Assembly: GCF_047495875.1 (NCBI RefSeq)
Contig: NC_092497.1
Span: forward strand, 31,875,375 to 31,939,374
Direction: 5' to 3'
DNA: 64,000 nt
Source of the DNA: Pithys albifrons albifrons
Taxonomy: Eukaryota > Chordata > Aves > Passeriformes > Thamnophilidae
Position 1 is the first letter of the stretch. Each line of letters opens with the position of its first letter. Position numbers and translations under genes: made by a program. Positions 51,901-59,649 of this stretch are shown here, one piece after another. The notes under the pieces were generated by a model, which was given only the letters and a program-made list of their open reading frames with translations, did no database searches and was not told where the DNA came from.

Positions 51901-54600
51901 TGTTTCTAGTTGGAACTAAACATCAGGTGAAGTTGCCTTTTGAGACTATGTATAATCTTTTAGGCTCCCAGTTAGAAGAAGTGTTCTTTTCAAGCCAGCC
52001 TGCAAAGCTGGCTCTCTAAGGGGTGTCACCTGTACAGTGCGGTGGGCTGAGAGAGTATAGGGTAGTAGATAACATTGTACTTCTAGCAGTAAATGTCTCA
52101 GCAAAATATCCCTTTTTTATTATTTTAATTGGTTTTATTTTTAAATGAACAAAAGTTATTTATCTGTGTCTTCTCAAAAACTTTGAACCAGTTGAAAATA
52201 TTACATAAAATCTGAGTGGCCTTCTCTTTCAAATTTGACATCAAATCTTTATATGCATATCTTTATACTGGATATGTGTCTTATATGTTTTGGTATCACA
52301 TAGAAAGAGTTAAATTTTTTTTTTTATCTTCTTTGTCCCTTTTCCCTGAATGAAGTAATTAGTCAGGTGGTTTAACATCCTTCTATCTTTCCTTCTTTTT
52401 TTCTCCACCCTTTCCCCAGAACTTCATGTGTGTAATCCTTTCTTTCTCTTCTGGCATTTTCACTTTTCTGTATACTGAATGTCAAAAAGCATATAGGTCG
52501 AGATGAATGTGAAAACATGGAGAACCACTTCTGTTGTCTATTATGTCCTCAGTTTATATGCTACTGCTGGCTAGTGAGGAAACAGATTTCAAGTCTATTT
52601 TTGTGATAAATGTAGTCACTTTGTTTTGTGTTGTCTCAGGGAAATAATCGCTCTTAAAACACCATTCAAATGCTTTGCTCAAGATTGCCTCTTTTACTGA
52701 CTGTGAATAGGCACAGGTGTTTTGATTCCAGCAGAATCTGTGTGATAGGCATAATTCAGCCAAAAATGCAGCAGCTCTTGCATTTTTTAACAGGATGTAG
52801 CATAACCTTTCCTCCAGGCAATTTTGGTTTTGTCGGTCTGTATGGAAGTACCTTTGGTTTTCTATTGGAAAAGCTGGAGCTGCTGAAGGTACCTGGAGCA
52901 TTCTTTGCAAATGCAGTTAATGCAACTGCATTACAAGTTTAAGATAACAGAAAAGCCTATATCCCTTTTTCATTTGTTGAAATGTAGTATGTATTTGTTC
53001 AAGTTCATGGGGAATTGCTGGATTTGCACACTCCAGGTATTTCTAGTGCTTAGTCAGATGCTGGCTGGACAGAGGATGAAAAGTAAGATGTGTGCTGATA
53101 AAGGAAGAAGTCATCTATGGGCAATTTATATGCAGAGTATCACCACTCAGCATAGAACTGAAGATTAAATACTACCACACGGCATTCTGTGAAATGGAAG
53201 GTGTTGCATATTGAATGTCTAGGGGTGATATTCAGTGGAGTGATTAAAAAAATAGCAGCACTGTCATACCTGTTTAGGACATGCTGAAGTTTAGGGGACA
53301 TGGTTGGGATCCTCAGTCATGTTTTTCAAAATTTCTCTGACAAACCTTTGGCAGCCTTTTAATATTGACTTGATGTTTGGCATCTAGAGGCATTTGTGAT
53401 AAAAGTTGATGCTGAGGAGCTTATGGATATTGCAGCATCTTCTGAGGGCCATCTAGTGGGCTATGGAGTCAATAGTGTTTTCCTCGCATGCACCATGTTG
53501 ATACCACCTCTGATACCATCTTTATCTTTAATCCTGCCTAAGAAGCAAGTGTCCCTGCTCCTCAGTTTCCCCACCAGTTACAGATGATAACCATAATGGC
53601 TTTGTAAAGCATTTCAGTATTCACTGATGAAGAATGCTACGTAAGAGCTTAGCACCACCATTGTTCTTTAAGGAATGAATGTGGAGCTTTTTCATACTAT
53701 GACATTGTTTGATCTAGTCAGAGAGGAAGAGATATGTTTATAACCATAATTAAAAAATAAAAAAGAACTATCCATCAAATGAGGCCATTGTGATTGCTTT
53801 TTGGAAACTTCTGTTAGACACAGATGATAGTGCATTTCATCCTAATGGTGGGCAGCTTGCCTTAGGAAGTTCCTTAAGGCTCTTTCCATTGAGTATTTTG
53901 GGGTTCCTTTGTTCTACAAAAAGAATAATTAATCAAAATAAAATGTTCGGACACCTGTAGTGTTGCATTAGCCTTTTTTAATCACGGAAACTGGATTTGC
54001 ATTTTGATTTTGTATGTCTTTCCTTAGATATAGCAAGAATTCCTGTCCCACAGAACCTCAGTGGGTATTCTCTTATACCGCTGCTATGTGAAAAGACTGA
54101 GAGTGAAGTGTCACAAAGAAGACCTCGGCCCTCTTGGGTGCTGAGTGAATTCCATGGGTGCAATGTGAATTCTTCTGTGTATATGCTGCGAACTGGCAAA
54201 TGGAAATACATTGCTTACTCAGATGGCTGTTCAGTACTGCCACAACTATTTGGTATGTTACAAATTTTATGTCCTGACCAACTCATTAATTTACTTAAAT
54301 GCAATATTAACTGACTTTTTGTTTGTTCCAGACCTTACTGCCGATCCAGATGAGCTAACAAATGTTGCCATAAGATTTCCAGTAATTGTACATTCATTGG
54401 ACAAAATACTCCGCTCTGTAGTAAACTACCCAAAGGTTTCTTCTTCTGTTCAGGAGTATAACAAACGAGAGTTTATCCATTGGAAACAAAGTTTGGGTCT
54501 GAATTACTCAAGTGTTATTGCGAACCTTAGGTGGCATCAAGACTGGTTAAAGGAACAAAAAACATTTGAAAATGCAATTGACAAGTGGCTTGGGAACTAG
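30816..54600 (+). CDS. ARSK: ARSK, arylsulfatase K (glucuronate-2-sulfatase), complete, 8 exons
   Basis: ARSK is a lysosomal sulfatase that removes 2-O-sulfate from glucuronate of heparan and other glycosaminoglycans; human deficiency causes a mucopolysaccharidosis (family knowledge). Eight exons with GT-AG junctions and unbroken phase total 1,602 bases, giving 533 residues against 536 in human. Residues 1-23 look like a signal peptide cleaved after GVEA. The sulfatase signature C84-C-P-S-R88 holds the cysteine converted to formylglycine. D44, D317 and H318 match the human metal-binding residues. Several N-glycosylation sequons are present (GNQT, VNLT, KNCT, QNLS, NVNSS, NYSS). The ATG is 240 bp from the SKIC3 noncoding-exon donor, so the two genes share a promoter. 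No disabling change was seen. Confidence 0.97.
30954..34897 (+). other. ARSK intron 1
   Basis: The first ~200 bp belong to the CpG island. The rest is AT-rich, with the solo LTR at 33444-33852. A 127-codon minus-strand frame at 32842-33225 has no recognised family. Confidence 0.7.
33444..33852 (-). mobile_element. Solo LTR in ARSK intron 1
   Basis: On the minus strand it starts TGTCCTGGTTTTGGCCAGGA, contains a TTTTATACCACC TATA-like element and a TCCAGTAAATTGTTCTTATT segment, and ends GGGAACA. This matches the avian ERVL-type LTR layout. Both termini are TG...CA, but I found no matching flanking duplication. Confidence 0.75.
34898..35027 (+). CDS. ARSK: ARSK exon 2 (residues 47-90, last codon split)
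   Basis: It encodes [20 protein letters not shown] and [10 protein letters not shown]. The CxPSR motif is the formylglycine-generating enzyme target at C84. Acceptor ttgcag|GAC, donor GCAG|gtagac. Confidence 0.96.
35028..36908 (+). other. ARSK intron 2
   Basis: AT-rich intron with pyrimidine tracts and no repeat or gene that I recognise. It ends in a polypyrimidine run before exon 3. Confidence 0.6.
36909..37068 (+). CDS. ARSK: ARSK exon 3 (residues 90-143, ends split)
   Basis: It encodes [20 protein letters not shown] and [13 protein letters not shown]. The [11 protein letters not shown] segment is shared with human ARSK. The acceptor follows a run of T. Donor GTTAG|gtaatt. Confidence 0.96.
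37226..38034 (-). mobile_element. Solo LTR, family B, minus orientation, 5-bp duplication
   Basis: An 809-bp element with TG...CA ends, flanked on both sides by CCTAT (37221-37225 and 38035-38039). On the minus strand it starts TGTTGTAGTTTCG and ends AACTAAGACA. Its ends match the LTR at 41396-42127 in the opposite orientation. A GC-rich core lies near 37700. It is in ARSK intron 3. Confidence 0.92.
38295..39368 (-). mobile_element. Long LTR, ERVL-like, repeated 'CTGCTCCAG' core
   Basis: A 1.07-kb element whose plus strand contains several degenerate repeats of a CTCCAG...GGGTCC...CCACAGG theme (about 38700-39080). It also contains AAAACCAAATCTTAAAACACC and GGAGCTGGCTGGCATTGGCT, a pattern typical of a widespread avian ERVL LTR in antisense. 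The reading frames through it are repeat-derived. No clear flanking duplication was seen. It is in ARSK intron 3. Confidence 0.8.
41396..42127 (+). mobile_element. Solo LTR, family B, plus orientation, 5-bp duplication
   Basis: A 732-bp element starting TGTTGTAGTTTGG and ending CAAACCAAGACA, flanked on both sides by ATCAG (41391-41395 and 42128-42132). It contains three 40-bp tandem units (41591-41710). A TGTATTAAAAGTTCC segment lies near the 3' end. It is in ARSK intron 3, oriented with the gene. Confidence 0.92.
41591..41710 (+). repeat. Three 40-bp tandem units inside an LTR
   Basis: TGCCTGCCCC recurs at 41591, 41631 and 41671, giving three 40-bp units that are nearly identical. The rest of each unit is CTGCTTCTGGCTGCTCGCTG-type sequence. 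The related LTR at 37226-38034 lacks this array. Confidence 0.93.
43698..43795 (+). repeat. G/T-rich low-complexity tract with G-runs
   Basis: The plus strand is almost only G and T, with at least five runs of three to five G. It could form a G-quadruplex in the ARSK pre-mRNA; only sequence composition supports this. It is in ARSK intron 3. Confidence 0.65.
45047..45329 (+). CDS. ARSK: ARSK exon 4 (residues 143-237)
   Basis: This is the largest exon. It encodes [31 protein letters not shown] and [20 protein letters not shown], ending WLEQ. Two NLT sequons are present. Acceptor tttcag|TAAC, donor CAG|gtatgt. Confidence 0.97.
45543..46099 (+). mobile_element. Solo LTR, family A, full-length copy
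   Basis: A 557-bp element beginning TGTGGTAG and ending CTAGAACA. The flanks CAGTA (45538-45542) and CAGTC (46100-46104) look like a mutated 5-bp duplication. It carries the family blocks ACTTAAGCAACCAAAGAGAT, CTTCTGTGTAAATATAAAAC and TTGGCATTTTGCCAG. It is in ARSK intron 4, oriented with the gene. Confidence 0.88.
46625..47187 (+). mobile_element. CR1 LINE 3' fragment with reading frame and (ATTCTATG)n tail
   Basis: It encodes the CR1 ORF2 C-terminus ([68 protein letters not shown]) and stops at 47087. The 3' tail follows and ends in repeated ATTCTATG units at 47152-47186. It is the best preserved CR1 here and 5'-truncated as usual. It is in ARSK intron 4. Confidence 0.95.
48024..48354 (+). 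mobile_element. 5S-rRNA-headed SINE with (ATG)n RTE-like tail
   Basis: The first ~110 bp follow 5S rRNA, including the internal promoter: GCTAAGCAGGGTCAGGCC (box A region, 48071-48088) and CTTGGATGGGAGACC (box C region, 48098-48112), then GGGAATACCAGGTGCTGTAG. A ~200-bp unrelated body follows, ending CGAAGCCAAACC and (ATG)n at 48333-48352. A trinucleotide tail suggests mobilisation by an RTE-type LINE (inference). It is in ARSK intron 4. Confidence 0.8.
48585..48825 (+). mobile_element. CR1 3' fragment
   Basis: It encodes the degraded CR1 C-terminus ([33 protein letters not shown]) and the 3' end with GGTGGGCTTGGCAGT and GATTATCTTAGAGATCTTGG. It is a different subfamily from the copy at 46625. 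It is in ARSK intron 4. Confidence 0.85.
48870..49012. repeat. 143-bp element with 20-bp terminal inverted repeats
   Basis: GTTGTGGGTGTTGGAACACA (48870-48889) and TGTGTTCCAATACCCACAAC (48993-49012) are inverted repeats with one mismatch over 20 bp, separated by 103 bp. It could be a small nonautonomous DNA transposon, or simply a hairpin-forming sequence. No flanking duplication was recognised. Confidence 0.7.
49013..50116 (+). other. Right part of ARSK intron 4
   Basis: AT-rich intron sequence between the 143-bp inverted-repeat element and exon 5; nothing recognised. Confidence 0.5.
50117..50288 (+). CDS. ARSK: ARSK exon 5 (residues 238-295, last codon split)
   Basis: It encodes [34 protein letters not shown] and [13 protein letters not shown]. 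Acceptor tttag|GTA. The donor CTGG|gtaggt is chosen over a second GT 4 bases later because only it joins to GEII in frame. Confidence 0.96.
51354..51578 (+). CDS. ARSK: ARSK exon 6 (residues 295-370, ends split)
   Basis: It encodes [20 protein letters not shown], then the ADHGE metal site (D317, H318), then [20 protein letters not shown] and [12 protein letters not shown]. Acceptor ttgcag|GTGAG, donor CTTG|gtgagt. Confidence 0.97.
51579..54027 (+). other. ARSK intron 6
   Basis: AT-rich, unique-looking sequence with no repeat, RNA gene or convincing frame that I could recognise. Confidence 0.5.
54028..54252 (+). CDS. ARSK: ARSK exon 7 (residues 370-445, ends split)
   Basis: It encodes [40 protein letters not shown] and [17 protein letters not shown]. 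The middle stretch after LLCEKTES is the least human-like part. Acceptor cttag|ATA, donor TTTG|gtatgt. Confidence 0.97.
54332..54600 (+). CDS. ARSK: ARSK exon 8, coding part (residues 445-533 and stop)
   Basis: It encodes [20 protein letters not shown] through [25 protein letters not shown] and a TAG at 54598-54600. The intron before it is only 79 bp. Acceptor tccag|ACC. Confidence 0.97.
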
Positions 54601-54819
54601 ATATAAACAACCTGTATTTATTATGACTGAGGATATGAAAACATTATGCATAGGTATTTCGAGTGTTAGAATTATTGTCTTTTGTAAGCTATTTAAAACA
54701 AAGTATCCCAGACAGTTACTGCCTTGTGTTAGGAAGCCAAGAGCATTTTATGTAACTAGGCAGCACAACAAAACTGGAATTTTACATGTTATTGTTCAGA
54801 AACACTTAGGTGCACACAG

Positions 54820-55391
54820 TGTAGTGGGCTGACCTGGCAAAATTCCAAGTATTGACTACAGGGTCAGATAAGTGCCCCCCTCAAGGGAAAGGGAGGGAGG
54901 GAAAAAAGACCTAGAACTAAAACTTAAAACTAGTTTATATATTTACACAGAAGAGGGAAAATTAAAAGCAAAATGCAATATATCACATATATACAAAGGT
55001 AGAAAGAAACAACAATAACTTCCCACTCCCACTGAATACAAATTCCACCACATCAACCACAAAATGCCCCAAAAGACTCTCCCGAGAAACACCCAGCAAG
55101 GAAAAGGGAGAGACTAAATAAGCATGTTTAATTCCCTAAGATAAAACTGATGCAAAGTAGTAGTAGGCGGCAGTGAGGCCTTGTCCTCATAGGACAGCAC
55201 AGCAGGTCCACTCACTACCACAGCCATGTGCAAAAGACTAAGCACCTCCGCCTCCACTTGCTTTTATACTTGTGTTGACATCAGCTGGTATGAAATATCT
55301 CTGGTTGCTTAAGGCAGGTGCTACCTGTCCCTTCTAATCTACATAACACTATCAGGGCCTGCTAAACTAAGGCCTAACTAAAACTACGAGA
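54820..55391 (-). mobile_element. Solo LTR, family A, just after the ARSK stop
   Basis: A family A LTR in minus orientation, flanked by CACAG (54815-54819 and 55392-55396). The family blocks appear in antisense, including AAATATCTCTGGTTGCTTAA and CTGGCAAAATTCC. It begins 220 bp after the ARSK stop codon and so is probably part of the 3' UTR or immediate flank. Confidence 0.88.
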
Positions 55392-55598
55392 CACAGGAAG
55401 GATAATATGTAAAAAATAAATATGTGTATGGAATATTTAGCTGATTGCAAAAATTATTAAGCATTAGAAATCAGTAGGAATTTACATTTATAAGGACAAA
55501 GTAAAGCAAAATTTAGTGAAATTAGCTACCAGTTACAGTGGAATTTGCTGGATTGATTGTAATCCACACTGAATACGTATTCATCCACTTTAGGGAAG

Positions 55599-56156
55599 TG
55601 TCTTGGGTTGAGCTGGCAAAATGCCAACTGTCCAATAGAGAGTCAATCTTCCTTCCCTTCTCGCTGAGAAAAGGGAGAACGAAAAAACCCTCAAACTAGC
55701 TGTATATATTTATACAAAAAACCAAAAAATTAAAACTACAATACAGCACACACCTACACAAGTTAGATATAACAACAATTCTCTACTTCCCACCAAAGAC
55801 AGATCCCATCACTCTAGATCCATAAAGCACCCCAAAAAAGACACCCAGCAAGGCCAAAGAGAGAGAATAATAATAAAATGTTTTACTTCCCTGAACTCAA
55901 AATGCAAAGTACCAGTTGGCTGCAGCCAAGGCCCACTTCAGCAAGACAGCAGCTACGTGTCTTGCCTCTATTTCAGCCATGATGGGAACTGCAAGAACAC
56001 TTCTTACTCTACTGTTATTTATATCCCAGTTTGCGTCATCTGGTATGAAATACTTCTTCGCTTAAATCAGGTGGCACCTGTATCTGTTAATCTACATAGC
56101 ACTATCAGGCCTACTAAAACTGAGGCCTACCAAAAGGCCTAACTAAAACTACCACA
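55599..56156 (-). mobile_element. Solo LTR, family A, second downstream copy
   Basis: A 558-bp family A LTR in minus orientation. The plus strand reads TGTCTTGGGTTGAGCTGGCA at the left end and AACTACCACA at the right. Flanks GGAAG (55594-55598) and GGAAT (56157-56161) look like a slightly mutated duplication. It is only 207 bp from the previous copy, with its own flanks. Confidence 0.88.
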
Positions 56157-56585
56157 GGAATTATAGCAGTTAAAATATAATCAAAAAGTTAATAACAAGT
56201 ATTAGTCTGAACATAGATGCAATTTATTCAAGTGCTTAACCATGCCAGCGTTTCTGTATCATATACATGATTGACTCCATCTTTTCAAGATCTGCCTGCT
56301 AATCTCTTGCTTTTGGATCTGGTAGTTACTACTCCCTGCTTGTTTAAAATTTCATAACATGGTCACACTCAGAAATTAAAAATAAAAAATGCTCTATCCA
56401 AACCTCTGTGTTGAGCAGTTCTCTGAAAAGTGGTAGTGTGATTTGCATAGGATAAGATGAAAATTGCTTGACTAAATCTCTGTTACACAGTTAGATTCTG
56501 CAAGTAAATGCTTGTTAAGATCCGGTTATTGAAAGGTGACTGCCTGAGTTAAGGTGGAAATGAGAGCATATGCTAAAGTCAGTAG

Positions 56586-56967
56586 TGTGGTTTTATTTAA
56601 CAGTAAATATGAGGTACAGAGAGAGAGAGAGAGGGAGAATGAGAGAGAGACAGATTAAGTAGAAAAATAAAGATACCACCAGCACATGGATTCCGACAGC
56701 ATCCCGATGGTCCTTCTTCTGGTCTTCTGAGTGGTGAGATCCAAAAGTCATGCTTCTGGAGTGCCATTTTTATACAGTCCAAGTCCCGGATATTCGGGAG
56801 GCATCTCAGATGTTCCCACAGCTTGGGAATGGCATGGTTGTAAGCAGTTTACACAATGGAATTTTCCCCCAGCTTACACAGTGGAATTTTGTCCAATGTG
56901 CTAATTTCAAAACTTCGCCTTCATTTAGGTCTGTCGTTAACACATTCCTTTCTTACAGTTTTCCACA
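56586..56967 (-). mobile_element. Solo LTR with 4-bp duplication, ERV1-like
   Basis: A 382-bp element with TG...CA ends, flanked by GTAG on both sides (56582-56585 and 56968-56971). On the minus strand it has a TATA-like CTGTATAAAAATGG and an AATAAA near the 3' end. An internal (GA)n tract lies at 56618-56650. A 4-bp duplication is the usual ERV1 (gammaretrovirus-like) size. Confidence 0.85.
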
Positions 56968-58429
56968 GTAGGAATCTTTGCTCAAGTAGGTTACCCAGAT
57001 CTGCCTTACCAGGCCTGGTTCCTCTTGTTGCCATCTGCTCTTATCACACGTTCCTGCCATAGTGTCTTATCTTACAGAAATTTCCTTCTTTGAGAGGGTT
57101 TTGAGACAATTTATTGCATTCTTGTCAATGCTTAATGTATCATTGAGTGGAGAACTGAAACCTAATATGTAAACAGAGAAGACAGAATTGAAGAGTTAAC
57201 ATAAAAATACTGTTTCACATTTTTGCAGGGTTGTGACAACAAACCATTTGGAAGAAGGTAGGATTTAGGTAGTAGCTCTTCTGCTTAAGGAAACATGTAA
57301 TTATAGCAGGACTTAGGTTTGCTTATTCTTGGTCACAGTCCTTGCTGCTGTAGCACCAATTCAGAATGACATTATACTTTGATACATAAATGCTTTCTTG
57401 AATCTGTCATTACTGCTACTTAGCAGTAGCAGTAAGCCAGTAGAAATAAATATAAAAAGGATATGTATTTTCTGATGGCTTAGCACTCCACATGGATTTC
57501 ATAAACGTCTTACTACACTGGAATGAGGTATATCCTGATGAGCGTTTTATTGGTTTTCTGTCTTTGTGTCCACAGAGCATTACCACTAAACTTACTGCTA
57601 TGGCAGATTTTTTTTAATGTATTTTTTTTTATATTTTAGTAGTCAAGGAACAAATTAATAGCTTAAAAAGCCTTCAAACCCTGTAGCACATGCCATTATA
57701 ATTCTGGTTAAAATGAGTTCGGGTAGGGATGAAATTACTTAAACAAAATAAATGGGCTGCATAATTAGACAAAGTATTAATATTCATGTGAATGTTTGTT
57801 CAAGAGGAAAAATAATAAAGAAATTGATCGCTTTCCAGAGGTCTGAACAAAATGCGGTATATTGTACAGAATACAATAAAATAAATAATGCTTAAATGAA
57901 TATATTTTGTGTGTTCTTTTTTTAATGACAATATTTTAAAAATTATTAGGGAAAATTGTAATATGTCAGTTCTGTGGACAGTGCTTTCTTTGAAGACATG
58001 AGCTTTTAAGATGCACTAATGTTAGCTTTACAAAAGTGCTGTTTCGTGATAATTTCTGGAATGGAAGAAAAATTGAAAAACAAACATCTTGCAATGACAT
58101 CTTGTGTCACAGATTGTCCAAAGAAGCCCAGTGCATGGGGTCATACTTCCAGACCATCCTCGAAACACCAGAGCTACTATGTCAGGAAGTAGAGATGACT
58201 TTTCACAAGGTGGTACTGTGGTGTGTAAACCAGCAAGTAGCAGATTGTGATCAGATCCCACATTAGTGTTTCTTCCATCTGGGCTTCTTAGAATGCTTGT
58301 TTAAAAAGAGAATATAGACTTGTATGTTAAAAGAAAAACTTTGACCTTTCCAAGTTATTTATTATCAATATATGAACCTTTGTTCTAAAGACCAAGAGAA
58401 AGAAAGCAATAGCACCTTACCACCTTCCT
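56968..58429. other. Unassigned sequence between the downstream LTRs and the repeat block
   Basis: AT-rich sequence with several AATAAA hexamers (for example 57814 and 57875), possibly the end of the ARSK transcript. No gene or element was recognised. Confidence 0.4.
57875..57880 (+). promoter_or_regulatory. Candidate ARSK polyadenylation signal
   Basis: AATAAA is followed about 30 bases later by a GT/T-rich TGTGTGTTCTTTTTTT. Using it would give a 3.3-kb 3' UTR containing three LTRs. Other AATAAA-like hexamers occur nearer (for example 57814), so the true site is open. Confidence 0.3.
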
Positions 58430-59640
58430 GGCTCTGTTTGCAATATGTATCCCTGTGTTGGTTTAGGACCGAGCTAATTATAAATGTCCAGAGATTGCTC
58501 CTACACCAAAGGTACAAGGACTGTTGCTGGCCCTTCCCACCCAAGGGGAGACTATCATTTTCGCTATCAACACTAGAGCAGCCTGATTTCTTTGCCAAAG
58601 AAAAAGACTCTGCCTTATTTAAAAGCCTACCTGAGATATTTGGAGCTCAGGTCAAAATTTCATTATGTCTAGGAATGCGCTCACAAAAAACTGAGAGCCT
58701 TTACCTATCCTGGGCAGCCAGCCTAGCATGAGCACCAACAGGGCTGGGACTAAGTGCTTTTCTTGCCAAGGAAATGCACTCTCATTTCCTTCATGAGCCC
58801 ACATCAGAGATTTGACTACAGCATCCAAAACCTGAAGGGATTTATTTGGGGAAGAGTTGCATGCAGAAGATTTCAGGACAGCAAGTTGTTTGTGGTCTTT
58901 ACCTCCCCTGGGCAGCCTAGCTAAACATCTGCCATCACCAAGGCTTGGGCTAGGCACTTTCCAGCCTGAGGAAAGGCCCTTCCGTTGCCTTTCAGAAGAA
59001 AGGTGTCGAAATGTGAATACCACCCCCAGAGGAGAATGGGACTGAGGATGTGCTCCCACACAAAAGCCAAGAAACCTGTTACAGGCCATTGCATCTCCTG
59101 GACAACGTGTCTCTCACCAAAACTACCGGGCATAAGTGCTTTCCATTCAAAGGAAAGGCACTATCACCCTTGCTTAGAAGCTCACCTCTGAAGCTGGAAT
59201 GAAATCTCCAACTCCCCAAACTTCTATGGAGACTTCCTGCAGAAATGGTAAGAAGAAAAGCAAGTTATTGCAGGCCTTTAGCTCCTCTTGCCTGTCCTCT
59301 GCACCAACACCAGGGGGAGAGGGAAGAGACTTGCATCATCTCTTGGAATCCCAGCTCAGAATTTTACAGACCATATCCAAAATTGCAAATGTCTATTGAT
59401 TGTTCTCACACAAAACATGCCAGAACAGGAAGCTGTAACTGGCCTTTCCCCCTCCTGGGTAGTCTGTGGTGGACACCACCAAGACTGGGACTAGGTTGTT
59501 TCACCTTACCAAGAAGAAAGGCACTGTCATCCCCTAAGGGAGCCTGCATTGAAAACTTGCATAAAGCAAGCAAAACTTGAAGAGGTTTGGGAAAGACTTC
59601 CTCACAAAATGTTCCAAGACAGAAAGCATATGGGGCAGGG
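58430..59640. repeat. Degenerate tandem array, about six units of 168-195 bp
   Basis: A diverged motif of the type CTGTTACAGGCCTTT recurs at about 58521, 58691, 58886, 59076, 59264 and 59432. It is followed each time by a CTCCTGGGCAGCC-like block, and often by CCAAGACTGGGACTA and a GGAAAGGCACT block. The spacing is 168-195 bp. I see no gene in it; the short reading frames are repeat-derived. Confidence 0.75.
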
Positions 59641-59649
59641 TGCGAGGAA

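Noticed and set aside
54820..56156. The two family A LTRs as the two ends of one provirus
   Set aside because: Each has its own flanking duplication and only about 207 bp lie between them, so they are better read as two solo LTRs.
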